A DNA stretch of 64,000 nt from positions 16,581,655 through 16,645,654 of the forward strand of contig CM060081.1 in NCBI GenBank assembly GCA_030533445.1, written 5' to 3'. This DNA comes from Cyprinodon diabolis (taxonomy: Eukaryota; Chordata; Actinopteri; Cyprinodontiformes; Cyprinodontidae). Below are positions 24,122-37,918 of the stretch, in pieces. Both the position numbers and the translations under genes were made by a program. Each line of letters opens with the position of its first letter. Position 1 is the stretch's first letter. Under the pieces are notes generated by a model. That model was not told the origin of the DNA and did not search any database. It saw only the letters and a list, made by a program, of their open reading frames with translations.

Positions 24122-24838
24122 TACACATATTGACCACTTTATTAGATACACTTGTTTAATTACTTGTTTACACACGATTGACTCAGCCAGACACATAGCA
24201 ACAAGTCTAACCATCTTGTCAAATAGATATAATATAACTTGCTGAAAGTCAAAGGGTGCATCACAGCGTATAAGAGGCAGGATTTAAGTTTAGACTTAGA
24301 CAAGTTTTATTGTAATTTTGTTTACACAGAGTGTATACACAACTAAATTTTATTTTGTACAGCTTTCATTACATTTCCATTTCTTAAAGTGCAACACTGA
24401 TCAAATGTAAGTGTTGTGGGAGAAAAAACATGGTTGAAAAAAGTTTAGAGCATTAAATATATATGATCTAACATGGAACCATCTCATAGGTTTATAGAAA
24501 TGGTATCTGTGTGGATAAGAATTCCTTGTTATATTTAGGAAATGGACTCTCTGACATGAAGTAATGGAAAGGCAACATTAGCACTAATAAGTTTAGTAAC
24601 AAGCATGTAGAATACCGTCTCTAAGTATGCAGCATGTAAAATCTTGAAGCAGGTGGGCTAAGACAGCAGAAAGATACACAGGATGCTGCTCCTATCTGCT
24701 AAGACCAGGAAACTGAGAGTACAATTCACACAGACTCAGCAAAATTAGACAATAACGGGGGGAAGGTGGCCTGGTCTGACGAGTGTCCATTTCAGCTGGG
24801 AGATTCAGATGGTATGGTGAGAATTTGGCGTAACAAAT
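24122..24838 (+). mobile_element. Second Tc1-like fossil, internally deleted, with nested tail insertion
   Basis: The left end, TTGACCACTTTATTAGATAC, is the hallmark of another fish Tc1 family. A transposase fragment resumes at about 24690 (AAGACCAGGAAACTGAGAGT, then GGTCTGACGAGTGTCC and GTGAGAATTTGGCG). The middle of the gene and the right half are gone. A repeat tail at 24295-24360 sits inside it. Confidence 0.7.
24290..24365 (-). repeat. Short interspersed tail, copy 2, nested in Tc1 fossil
   Basis: GACAAGTTTTATTGTAATTT, then ACACAGAGTGTATACACAAC and TAAATTTTA, parallels 21025-21105. It interrupts the Tc1 element and so was inserted later. Confidence 0.5.
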
Positions 24839-26143
24839 AAAAAAAAATTAAAATAAATCTAAGTTTCTAGGTCTAACAACGTTGGACTATCCTGACATGT
24901 TTTTTTGGTTAAAGCTGCATATGTGAAATACTTTCAAGATTCATTTTAACTCCACAACCTACTTCAGGTTCACCTACATCATTTTGATCCAGTAATGACC
25001 ACAGAAACTAGCCTGATAACCCAGACTAAATGTGAGATTAAATATCTAATTTAGTCTGGCCCCTGAGATTTGAAGATTGTTGATGAGAACAACCCGTTTT
25101 CTTTCAAACGATGTCTGTGCCTATTGGCCAACGCTCTGACCAATGAGCACAACTGACTGTGACGTAGGAAGCACGACAGAAAGCTGGTGGGGGAGTGTAA
25201 ACAAACAGCCTGTCTGTAAAACGGCGAATACGTCCTTAAAAATGAAAGAGCGTAGAACCTCTTCCTGCTCATGTTTCAACGAAAAACTCAAGACTAATTC
25301 TTCAAAAACTGTTTCCGAAACTAAGTCAAAAATCGCCAACATTTAATTGCGCATTAAATCGGTACATGGACCATATAGTGACGCTTTAAAGTATAATAGC
25401 CTCGCCTCAAATGATATTAAAACATGCTTTTATTGAACAACAGCAACAGAAAAGAGAACTTTTAGCTTTCAACGGAGCGCTACATTGAAAGCTGCTGCTG
25501 GTGCAGTGCATGCTACTGTTCAATAGTTGTTGCCAACTTCCTTGTTGTGCTTTATCCAGCGTCGCACAGCTTTGTCGTCACGCCCCCCAAACCCCGCCCA
25601 CTTTGCATCCAAAAATTCAAAACACATCTCTGCATTGTGATTGGCCCGCCAGTTCTAGGGCCTGGAGCACTGTACGAGACCAAACTCGCAGGCAAAAATA
25701 ATTTTGACGGCTGGTGGGTGGGGCTAGTTTTCCTGGCTACACAGGAACACCTTGTTTTTGGTAAAATGATAATCAGCAAAGCATAGGTAATAGGCCCTTG
25801 AAGGCATATTTGCACACGGATTTTATTAGAATCATAATGCTATAATGTGTCAGTATGGGTTCTGATGAACAAAGCTTCTGAGCACATTATGAGTCAAGTG
25901 ACACACAAGTGTTCACTAGTCGTGACCCAGAGACCTCCTGCTGAACTGCCAGCAGACTGTTACATATGGGTTACTGCACACGTTCATTTATATATTTGTA
26001 TTTCATCCTAGAATTTCGTCTGGGAATAAAGAACATTATTATTATTTTAATAATAATTATTATAATTTGAGTAATAAATTGGTCGTCCTATCCCGCGCGC
26101 GCCCAGTGCTGACTCTCTCTGTTGTTACATTGTAGCGGAAAGA

Positions 26144-29100
26144 ATGTCGGAAAGGGCCGAGGATGACGTCAGGGGGGAGCAGCGCCGAGCGGCCAGGCAG
26201 CAGCTGAAGCAGCAGCAGATCCAGCGGGGAGAAGGCTCCACAGCAATGGCGACTGTTGCGGAGCGGAGATCGCTGCCTAGTCCTGAAATAATGCTGGGAC
26301 AACCTTGGAGCAGCTGGGTCGACGCCGCCAAACTCCACGGACACGACGGTGAGTTCCTCGGCGTCCCGAACGTGCGGGAGGAAGCTAAAGGGAAGCGCGA
26401 CAGTTCCCAGTCCCGTCCCTTTTTTTTTTTGGCCGATTGCATGCAGTTTTCAGGCTGGATATGAAGAAACGCTACTGGCAGCAGCAGCACACAAGCAAGT
26501 GCAACTATTTATCTGTCCCTGTATCGGATCACCTTGTTTTCAGGTGCTGAATCGGAGGAAAGTTTTAAAGACTTGGTGGAAAATCGGGAAGCCATGCGTT
26601 TGTGCAGAGAAGGTGAGTGTTTTTTTTTCCGCTGTAGGGCCAAAGGTGTATTTTGGCTCTGGGGGTTTGAACATAATATACACACTGGCTCAACACACTT
26701 TAGACACTTGATTCAGTCAGTTTACAGACAACCAATGCCTATAGACACATAAGTAGTGGTTACTGTGTAGTAAGCATGTTTTTGATCGTGTTTACTTTCA
26801 CCTTTACATCTGTAGAAAAAAAAAACAGTAAGAGTCAGCAGTTAAGTTTGTACTCACCGCTTATTGTTCTTCTCATTGAAAGCTGATCTAATACATCTCT
26901 TTAGATGGGCGAGGAAGTGTCTAAATGTTTTATGTCAAAAGATTAGATTTAATTTGAATGAACGTAAAATAACATCATGTATGCAGGTTAAAAAAATAGA
27001 AAAATAAGACAGTTGCAGACTTTTAAAATCTGTATAACCAAAATAACTGAAATATTTTACTTCTAAAATTATTCAGATGATTCCATAAAACTTTCAAAAT
27101 ATTTTTCCATTGTTTTATTAGGCTGCTATTAACTAATTTATAGTAGTCCTATTTTTATTATGCTAAAACGAAAAATGCAAGACAATATTCTATTCACTAT
27201 TCAAAGGAAGAAAAGACATTAAGCTTGCATCATTTTACTAAACATTATGCCTAAAACATGTAAATATAACAAATGTTTTGCAGTTGAGCATGTGCTTCAT
27301 CTCAAATCAGATATTTGCTGTATAGATACTTTAACAGAATAATAGTAGACTTAGAAAAAGAAACTTTAACCAAAACTCCAGTAATGTGCTCCCTAACAAC
27401 ATTTCTCTAATTAAAAATTAGAAAATAAATTAAATACCGAGCATATAAATATACCTAGTAAATAAGTAAAGCTAAGACATTAGTTCTTTGCTGAAATATA
27501 AATGATTAAAAAACTAAGAAATACACAATATTCCCTAAAATGAAAGTGGTCTACAAAAAGTTGTATCTAATTTATTGATTTCTATCTGTCTAAAGGATAA
27601 ACAGTTTTCTCTCCACTATACTTTAAAGCCTTGATCTGTTTTCTTTATAAAAACAACAGTGTTTTAGGAGATGACTAGTATTTTCTATTTCTTACTTAGT
27701 TATTTATCCTATATTTATTAAAGTAGATGCTGGGAAATAAACCTCTAAACTAAATTTTATTTCACCCAGAATGTCTCGCCGAGATGTGATTTCGTTGTGG
27801 ATTTACGGACAAGATGAGGCACAGTACTCTAAACCATTACCTAGACGTGGAAACAACACAGACAGAAAGCAACAGTTTTACAAACTAATTCACGTGCATC
27901 AAAGGTTTAAAAACTATTTCCTAGTTACCTATTTAAAAACCTAACTTAAAGGGAGAACACCTATTTCATAAAAACATTTTTTAAATCTAGCAAATAACGA
28001 ATCAGGGTCAAGTATTTTCTGAATATCTCCACAACTATAATGAGCATTTTTTTTAAATGCAGTTTTGACTAAATCAGAACAGGATCATTGAACTTGGTGT
28101 TTAACACTATCTATCAGTCTCTGAGCAGAATGCAGATGCAGTTTGGTCATTTGTCCATCTGTGCTTTAAAAATGTAAAAAGTTTCACCTTGAACTGCACT
28201 GAGAGCAGTGCTTCACATTGGTTTATAAGGCCACTTTACTCAATGAGTCTCAAATACCGATTCTGTCTGGTTTGCAAGCCAATATTTCAAATGAGCGTTA
28301 ATACAAATACATTTAAGAATAAATTAAAAAGGGCTGATAGGATTGAGTACGTAGAAAGTTTGATTAAGGTGTAGTGGCTGACAAAGGGCATAGATTGTTT
28401 TCCTTAATAAAGACTTGGGATTGATGGAGAAGTTCTAATTTAAAGTTATATTGCAACCTGCTCAAGGCAGGGTTTACCTTGAAAATACTGCATGAATTTC
28501 TTGGTCATCTTAAATTATAATATTGCTAAATCTGTTGTTGGTGAATCGATGGATGACTGCAGCACAGAGTGAAGCTCACAACTAGGAGGGTTTCTTAGGA
28601 ACCTTTCCCAAAGAATGACTGGGAACTCCAATAATCAGATATTGTGAACCTGGTTTCTTCTGTTGAGTAAAATAATTTTAGCTTAGAAAACCAAATGTTT
28701 AAAAAAAAAGCAACACCAGCAATCATGCTACAAAATCATGGTGTTGCTCATAAATAAGGGAATGATGGGCAAAGCCTTTTTGTAGCAATGCGCGGCCGTG
28801 ATAACGCTGCTAATCCCCCAGGAAGGAATCGCATAAACTCCATGGAGTTTTTTTACCGATGGCAGCTGATATTTCACATCTCCTTTTAGTTTCTGAACAT
28901 CTGATCTCTTTAAAAGGTTGACCTGAAACAAGACATCCAAAATAGCCGATAGTCGCGTAGCGGACACATTATGATGTTAACGAGTACGCCTGAATCACAC
29001 CATATATCATATTGGGACGTTTATGGTAATCTGTAGAGTCTGTGACATGTGGAGGAAGGGAAACATCTGGGCTTGTATTAAAAGCAAGGAATAAATTGGG

Positions 29101-32100
29101 CAGCCAGCAAGAGGATCACAGGGCAGAACTGTGCAATATATTACTGGCTAAGGAAACAATCCCCAACCCATATTCTGAGTACAGACCTTGTGTTAATGCA
29201 AGGGGTTTCATTTATCGCTGAAATATGTTACAGAAGCAGCTTCAAATATTCTAAACTCTTAAGTTTTGTAGGAACGCATCTCTACCCCCCCACAACAGTC
29301 TGGTCACAGGATTTTAAACTGAATGTGAAAGCAACTTAAGAAATAAGGTATGGGTAATCCCTTAGGATGTACATACCTAATGTATGCACCCAGCAGCAGG
29401 TATTTTTAACTCTAAACCTGTGCAGTCCAGAGGTGAGCTCCAGAGGTGCAGAGCTACAGCGCATACAGGTGCAGTCTCTGAACAAGCCTGAACTCTTTGT
29501 ATATCAGAGATGTAAGCTGCAGATTGTTCCATCTAGTACTTCTCATCTGAAAATACGATGCAGTTGCTTTTTGTAGATTGCTTTTGCATTCAAGCAGGAG
29601 TATGGAGCTTTCTCTACTTTACCTCTTTTTTTTTTTTTTTTAACCACCAACAAACTGGTTTGGTTTTTAGATCCAACGCTCCCCCCCGCTCTATGGCTTA
29701 TACATCGGACACTACTTTCTGTCTAAAAACACACTCCTGCTCCTCTTCAACAGTTTTCCATATGATGCGTCTTGGATGCTCATGTTGAACGTCACTGTTT
29801 CTGCTTCTTGGTCATCTTGTATCATACGTCTCAACTCTTGGCAAAGAACGACGACTCAGAAATGTACAGTAAAGATAAATGTAGAATTTTAACACGTACT
29901 TGATAGATTCACAAATATATCTTTATCACATTATCACTGGTTTAATGAACTGCTTGGACCGGTGTAGATATTTAACCAATGATCTAATGTCTAATTTAGT
30001 TGACTAATAAAGTCAGAAATCTGTATCAACAAATAGAAGATTTGTTTATTCGGTTAGTATGTGCTTCATTCGAATAATATATTAGGTTAGATTTCCTTTA
30101 GAATGTGCAATAATGAAACCCTCATTAAAACCCCTCTTTGTCCAGAAACGTTTCATTATTTTAGCATTACAGAACAGCCTGAACTTTCTCTGTAAGTCTC
30201 ATGTCAGCTAAAGAAATGGACCTGGTGTGGATGTTGAGTGAAGTTACGACTCCATTTAACTGGACTGATAGATTGTTGGTATGAGGAGCATTAATGCATT
30301 ACACTTAAGATGTTATATCTCGACAAATATTCCATCCAATTGGTTCTTTGTTTCATAGTAATATTGCATTAGCCCTTTGCTATGTTTGCAGCTCTAGTAG
30401 AATGTAACTTTTGCATTTGCTACTCTTGATCCTCGCTTTATTGTAAACCAAAAATGCGCGTAGTTTATAGTTATCCATTATTGTATTATAAATTATACCA
30501 CTAGTATAGCATTGAACAACATTCTTGTTCATCTCGTGTTTAATCTGGTCTTTCTTTTTTTTCCCCCAGCTTTTTTATTGTCATTACACTGTCACAAGTA
30601 CAGAGCATCAAAATGACCTCTCTGCATTTAACCCATCCTCTTTGGGCAGCACTGGGCTGCCATTTTGCGGCACCCGGGGAGCAGGGTGGGGGTTAAGGGT
30701 CTTGCTTAGGGTCCCAGAGTGTCAGTCCGTGGGAGTGGGGCTTGAAATCTGAACCTCTGGATTCCAAGCGCAATACCCTAACCACTAGGCCGCCGCTCCC
30801 CATTTTAAAAAGTTTCAGAAAGTTAAGAGTTAACTACAGGCCTTTGGTGCTGTATCTAATATTAAATTGGTAAACAAGGTGGTTGGTATACATTTAATTT
30901 AAAACCATCAGCCATATCTTTTTTTCTTTTTTTGCCTTTGTGCTAATTAAGCCCACTTTGTTTCTCTATCCCTTCTCCATATTGAGAGGAACATTCATAT
31001 CTCTCCTTCATATGGAAACTCAGATTAACCACATGAGATGTTGCTGTGATCCAGCACTGTGCAGCTATGATGCTGCAGTTTATTGGGTAGAAAAATAAAT
31101 AAATAAATAAAAATAAACACTAATCATCGGGTGGTTTTGCTTAACAAGAGCAGTCATTTGGGAATTTTTCAGCACCACGACACTCCACCAGTCTCCAGAG
31201 ATTTTGCTCTTTTTCTCTTTGAGGGGCGCATGTTCACCTGCGTGCAACCGTTCAGAGTCTGAGGAGAGCGGGCGTCCCACGTTTTTATAGCTGTCACTCC
31301 AGTTCCTCAGACAGGCCTTTTATGTATACCCATGTACAAACAAAGTAAATGGGTTTTAAAAAACACTGTTTCTATGACCATTATGGTCATTAAAATTTGG
31401 CCAAATTCAGTGTAATGTTGTCAACTTTCAGGGTATTCAGCCATTGTGTTGAAATGCAATGCGAGTTAGTGCTGAGGTGGACCTATTCACTCATAAACAA
31501 TAAGCCCATCAGCCTAATTGTGATTGACAAATTTTTTTTGCGACACTAACATTTTTTATTGGCTCCTGAAGCATTTAGAACATCCCAGCATCCATTTATG
31601 CCCAGCTCTCAGAGGGATTTCTCTGGATCTGTGTGAGGACTTGGCATTTGAAGACATGTCAGATTAATTGTTCTTCTGGTCAGACGAGGGCTGACTGGCA
31701 GAGCGGGTTGTTTTGAGATTTCAGGGCTGCCAGCTTGAAACGTGTCTTTGTCATTTAGCAGCGTCTGTTGGTGACTGTAGTCTGTGTCATAGAGCCCAAT
31801 CAATTCATGCTGCTTGTGCCTGAAGTTTGCCTTGATACAAACAGCCTGTGTGTGTGTAGGGGAGACTAGGGATACCAAAAGTGGATGACTACACCTCTCC
31901 GTTATGACTCATCGTTAGAGGCCTCCTGTGGTATAGCTGCATTTGTACACTGGTCATTAACTTAACACACACTTTGTTGAAATAAATGGCAATTAATAAT
32001 TTATGACTTCAGCAGTCTGTTATTGTTTTTTTGTATGAATTTTACAGCGGCTCTGTCACAGTTTGCAGAGCTGGGAAACGTAGCGCCGCTGTCAGCCACG

Positions 32101-35100
32101 AGTCAGACTGAGCCAGCATGTGTGCTGCTCAGAGGCTGTTAGAGCTGCTACCATCACACCTAGATCATCCATCACTGCCATGGCTGAGGATGCAGAAATT
32201 AACTAGACTCTCATTGTTTTCCTTCGTCTCAGACTCCCAGGCTCTCTTTCTTCTTTTCTCTCTTCCTCCTTGTCGCCTAGGCCTGCTTCTCTGCTTTTTG
32301 TTTGGTTTTGTTCCCCCTGATGTGTGTTTTTTTAGGGGTCTCTATGCTCTTGTGCCCAGTTATTCTTCTCCACTGTGATTTTGTTTTTCTTCTTGTGAGG
32401 TTCTTACAGTATTATAACCTTCCAGAGTTCCATCCAGAGCTGCGCAATGTATATTGAATCACAAAGGTCATGATTACAATGAACTGCTTGGGTGAGTAGG
32501 GTGAGTATTGGCATGGGTGTTGCGATACGATACATGTCACCATACGTGGATCCCAATACGATATTATCACTATATTGCATGGTCACCATATAATGCGAAT
32601 TAAATGTATAGATAAAAAAGCAACCTCTATATGTTCATCAGATGATATTGATCGTTCACTTATTTTGGTATCCATGTTGCTTGGGGTTTGATTCAGACCA
32701 CGTCTTCCACTGTGGCTGCCTCAGTTACAGATATAGCGCTGCGCCGCACAGCAAAACGGCTCCACAGCGCTATCTGCCAGAGTGGCGGACAAAGGGAGCC
32801 CATTTTCCCTCAGTTTTAGGTAAAAATGTTTTGCTTTAAAAAAAAATGATACTAGGTACTTAAAGATATATATTATATCAGGCAGCCAAAAATCATGGTA
32901 TATTGCCTAAATTATTTTTTCCCCCCACACCGCTACTTACTAGAAAGTTTTTTACTGCTTTTAATGCTCAACACTTCATCTGCACTCAAGTAGATAATAA
33001 TAAATGAATTTCTCCCGGATTTAATGTCAACTCATGAGACTCAGGGGTTAGAGAAAAATGCACACTTATTCAAAAAATCTATTTAAACATTTAACCGCTC
33101 TGTGACCTGTAAGACCAATAAGTATAACAAACTCAGACTGAATTCTAGTTGAAAATTAAAGGTAGAACATTCAAACTAGTTCTGATTGAACAAGTCTGTT
33201 ATACATTTTGTAATAGTCTTTTGCCACTTTACCCAAAGGCCTCTTTCAGCTTAATGCTGTTTTATTTGTCGAAGATACCGATACAAAATTTTTTTAAATA
33301 CTGAAGTCTAAGGGGTAGGAACCTTTTAGGCCTGTGTCAAATCGACCAGATTATGATTCAAAAGAATAAGATATTAATCTCTGATCCCCCATCCAGTGTA
33401 TGCATCAGTATTTCATTTAATCAGTGTTTAAAACTAAATCCTTCTTAATAATCAGTTTGCTTCACACCACGTATTTGGAGCGCAAAGCTGCAGAGCAAAA
33501 AATTTGATCTTCTTTTCACATAAGATTTGTTGGGAATGGCTTTTATCACTCGATACTAGGAAGTTTGTTGGCCGTGGACAGGAATGCAGATCCATCACAC
33601 TCACCATTTCACTCACCCTATAATGGGGATTTAGTCTAAAGCAGTTCATATTAAGGTTTCCTCCTGTGAACCCCTTTTTATACCAAAATGCTGCCAATAC
33701 ACCATTATACGGTAGCTTTAAGTTAGAAACACGTTCAGCGGTTGTCTGGAACACGTCAAATACTATAATATGCGTTGGAGATAAGCTATGCACAAGTTAC
33801 TCATAGGTTTTGGATAAGCTAGACACAACGACTTATGAGTTCCTTACACTTAAGGTATCTCAACGATCAGATAACTTGCCTGTGACTTATGTCCCATGTG
33901 TGGCATAAGTTAGAGGTAAGTTGACCGTATTTCGACGTGTGCCAGGGTGATTCAGCGTACTCATAACTTATACTACACATATCCATAACTTATCTTACGC
34001 ATGCCATTGTTTTTGCCAGGTTTTGCGTACCTCAGGAATACGCTGGTCTAAATTGCCAAGGTGTTACAGCGGCTTGAGGGTGTGCTTGTCTTTCCCCACA
34101 GTCACCTGTATGAATATATCGCCATTTGTTGGACTTATCGCTTGGAAGCCTGTTACATATCACCCAACCTTATCAAGCACTCTCAATGCTCTGCTTTTCA
34201 TGGAGTAACACACAGTAAAATAAGACCACATTAATTGGTTAATTAGCTGGGTAGAACTGACCTAACAGACATGTCTGTCTAATAAGCGTAATAGCTGATC
34301 CTCTGAAGGTTTCTACACACTGCTTGTATTTTCCAGCCAGGGCAAACGGTTGGTTTGTCTTGTTTGATTCAAAGGTAAAGTGTGGCTGCTTTGTTTTTAT
34401 TTAGTTTTTTTTTTTTCTAGACAGCTGGCAGCAGCACAAAGGAGTATGTCAGGGACTGACTCTGTTCTGTACTTTCCAACCATCTAATCTGTAACACCTA
34501 ACATGTAATCTGAGGTTTTGAAGTTAGAAGGATCTGAGGTTTTGCTTAGCAGTGCTTTTAGAATGACACAGAAAATTTCCACATAATTTTCTATATAAAA
34601 GACATGCGTTTGTGATGTTGAGTAAAGACTTTCTCCTTTTTATTTACTGCATGAGCTGGACGTTCTGCATTAAGTCTTTCCCCACTACTGCTGCTAAAGC
34701 AGACACTTGGCAAAAATGCTTCAGCCAATTGACATATTAAGAAGCCTCAGGCTGGTCAATTTATCCACACAAGACCCCTCTGAGAGGGAGCCCAGCAGGT
34801 AGATGCTTTTCTACGGTCTTTGCTTAATGGCTCTCAACCCTTCCAGGCTCAGCCAGTGATGTTTGGAGAACACTTGACAACCCTCGCCAAGTAGGTATTG
34901 GAGAGGGGCTCCACTTGGCTTCTCTTGTATCCTCTCGTCTACTCATCTCATCATGGTGCCCCAGGCGATCTCTTAATTAGGCTCCTTAATGGGGGAGTTT
35001 CCGATTCTGCTGGTGGATTTTGAACACTCTCTGTTCCTGATTTGTGTGAGAGCCTTATAAGATGTGAGGAGATGGAGACAGAGGAGCTGTACGCCCAGAG

Positions 35101-37857
35101 CAACAGGAAAGCATTAACCTCCAAAGAGTTTTTTTCTTCACATTTTGATCCTTCAAACCAAACTTTTTCTATAACCTGTTTTGATTGTTTATCACAAAGT
35201 AATGATATGATCGTAATACGAACGTGAAATAATATATGGGTTTAAAGCTGTTATTGTTTTTTCTGCAGTTACTGAAAATCTAGAAGCTGAGATTGAACAG
35301 TGAGCTTAGTGGAGATTATGTCTAGACTTTGAATGAGCCAGTGATTAAAACAGTGATAGAACTTACAGTGATGGTTATTTTCAGAAACTCTGCGTTAAAT
35401 TTTGCTTTCTTTTCAAATAGGTTGCAGTTTGAAGTGGAGCCAATTGATATGATTTCTAAGTTTTTGTATTAAACAGCTTTTTGGGAATGTTTTTGACTTA
35501 ATGAGACTGATTAAAGAAGAAGGTTGCAAGTTGTACTTGGTAACACGTTTGTGGTCTCGAGCTGTTCATTGGCAGGACCCGTCTCTATCTAATCTATCTA
35601 ATCTAAATGGATCAAAAAGTCAAACTTGACCATCAGTTTTGCAAAAAAGATTTAGAAATCCAGCTTTCCATTATCAGTCTCTGTAAACTGTTTTTTAAGC
35701 CCCTTGGCAAAATTTCTCTTATCCAGTTTGTAGATTTGTGTTAGTTTATATTTAAAGAAAGTAAGTCTTAGACAGTGTGAGTCCGACTGCTTTTGATTCT
35801 TTTCTCATAAACTTAATTTTTTTTGTTCAATTTTCATCTTATCATTTTCCTCCCTGCTGATCTTTGTCTCCAGTTCATATTAGAACAAACTCCTATGTAC
35901 AGATTTACAAGGCTGTTTGTCACATAGTAGTCCACATTTTACAATATATTCAAGAAATATGATGTTCTGTGTGATAAACAGCTTTTTTTCTTTAAATTAG
36001 CTTTTGAGACTGATCTGCTAACAATTTCTTTTTCTGATGTTCCTTTTAGTGATGCAAACAAAACAAAATATTTCCATTATCTAAAAATAGACCTAATAAC
36101 AAGCATCAGAATGTTACTACAACAATAGACGAATCTTTCAGAGTTGAATGAATGTGTTGGATGATCCCCAGTTGGCAGAACCGTCTATTTGAATACAGGT
36201 CAAAGTTTTTTTTATCTCTTCTCACTTTGTGCTCTCTGTCTCTCTGCTTGTCTCCTTCACTGTTTACAGACATGCCCATATTTGGTCAGTGTCCCGCGCA
36301 GGACGACTTCTACCTGGTGATGTGCAACCACTGTGGTCATGTGGTCAAGCCACAAGCCTTCCAAGCACACTACGGTGAGTGTTACCAAAAACACGGTCGA
36401 GAGGCGGGATTTAAGAAAACCGAACGAGGTTCTTTTGAATCCTGCTTGCAGCTGTGCAGCCTATGAGTCATATGGCTTATAAAGTTTCTTTTTTGATTTT
36501 TTTTAATTTATTTTTTATCCATGTTTTTATGTTGCCGTTAAAATTAAAACTCTAGGTTGGTGCTTATTTCTTCAGATTCCAATGTACATTTTTTTAACAG
36601 CGGAACAACGTACACAAATTTGCTTCTTCTTGTATTTACTTGGATACATTTTTCTGTTGATAAATAAAAACAATCGGTTCTAAAGTCAGAATTATAGAAT
36701 GATTTTGCAAAGATGTTCCTGTCCAGGGCTGTCGTATTAACGGCTTGATCAACACTTTGGACATCATGGAGAAATTTGCTGGTTGACCATATTGTTTTTT
36801 AAAAGGAGTGTTAAGATGAAGGTCAGCAGTAACATGCAAAAATGGATCAGCGGAGAGGTTTGAGGACGATGTTTAATAAAAAAAACTCAGAGTTGCTCCT
36901 GCTGTGTCTCGCTTCTTCCTATCAATATTTGATAAATCTACCGTTTCAGTGTTCGTATTCGTTGGTAGTTACTTCTCAGTGCCTTTTATTCTTTCTGAAG
37001 TGTCACAGCAGTGAGTCTTGTCAAGGTCAGCCACAAGGGGGAAGCAAAGTAGTTGCAATGGTCTTGCAGCAATTACCTTTACAATTATATTACCAACACT
37101 GTGTAGATCTATATAGTCTGGGTTATATTTATAACATGCTTTCATTCATTGATTGGCTTTTAATCCTGTCACGGAGGTTTCTAATTGAGACGTAGAGGAG
37201 AAGTCGGAGGATAGCACCCTGTCAGAAAGTTAAAACCATACTAGTAGGTGACTGACATGCAGAAAGATCATTGTGATTTTGTTACACAGACTCAAAATCT
37301 GATTCATAGATTAAAAAAAAATGTCATAATGAGTTGTCACAGTGATTTCTGTATGTTTTGTACCTTTTTTGGGTTTAGTTTTGCAGTGATGATTCACATA
37401 ATGCACCAGTCAGAATACAAGCCATGTGGTTTAAATCCCTCATTGTAGCTTTCCAGGAGCTGAAGATTCCCCCTGCAGTAGTTAGAGCGAGCTCCTATTA
37501 TTTGCGGCTTTTTAAAATCTCAGTTTTTCCTCTAGATTCTTAATGTTGTGTTTTGATCAAATATTATTCAAATCAATTTCAGCTCACATCTTTGTTTCAG
37601 CTCTGCAGCAAGGAGTCAAATTAAAGCTCAGTGTAACCATACATGGCCATAAAGATGAGCAGCTCTCCTGGTAGCCTTTACTCCATATTGTCCTTCCAGA
37701 TGTCATTCTGGGGAGTCCCAGTACGGTGTTTACGCTAGACCAGAAGCCCTGATCTCATTCTAAATGGTGAAAAAGTGGCCTGTAATTGTATTGTGACTTT
37801 TCAAGTCAGGGGACACAAAGTATTCTACATTCAGTCATTTACAGTCATATATATGTC

Positions 37858-37918
<61 letters not shown>

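Larger units (their letters stand above)
11510..26135 (+). other. atxn7: atxn7 intron 1 (14.6 kb), repeat-rich, no gene seen
   Basis: Between the donor at 11510 and the acceptor before 26136 I found no plausible exon. Recognisable content is repeats: a SINE-like piece near 12715-12840, an (ATCC)n tract at 18180, LINE C-terminal fragments at 19020 and 23345, two Tc1 fossils (21491, 24122) and a LINE 3' end at 22820. The stretches 13900-18090, 19480-21000 and 25000-26100 show nothing I can classify with confidence. Confidence 0.7.

Noticed and set aside
25011..25742. Possible MITE bounded by AGCCTGATAACCCAG and CTAGTTTTCCTGGCT
   Set aside because: The ends match only loosely in inverted orientation and no target duplication is seen; left unclassified.
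30741..30802. tRNA gene on the minus strand
   Set aside because: A- and B-box remnants are present, but the arms do not pair and a SINE body follows; it is a SINE head.
32500..32945. Possible hAT MITE (GTTGCGATACGATAC and CAATACGATATTATCAC)
   Set aside because: The wording resembles fish hAT interiors, but I could not find matching inverted ends or a target duplication.
37021..37045. Third CTCF-like site (CCACAAGGGGGAAGC)
   Set aside because: One of the most constrained positions (GGC) is changed to GGA; weaker than the two reported.
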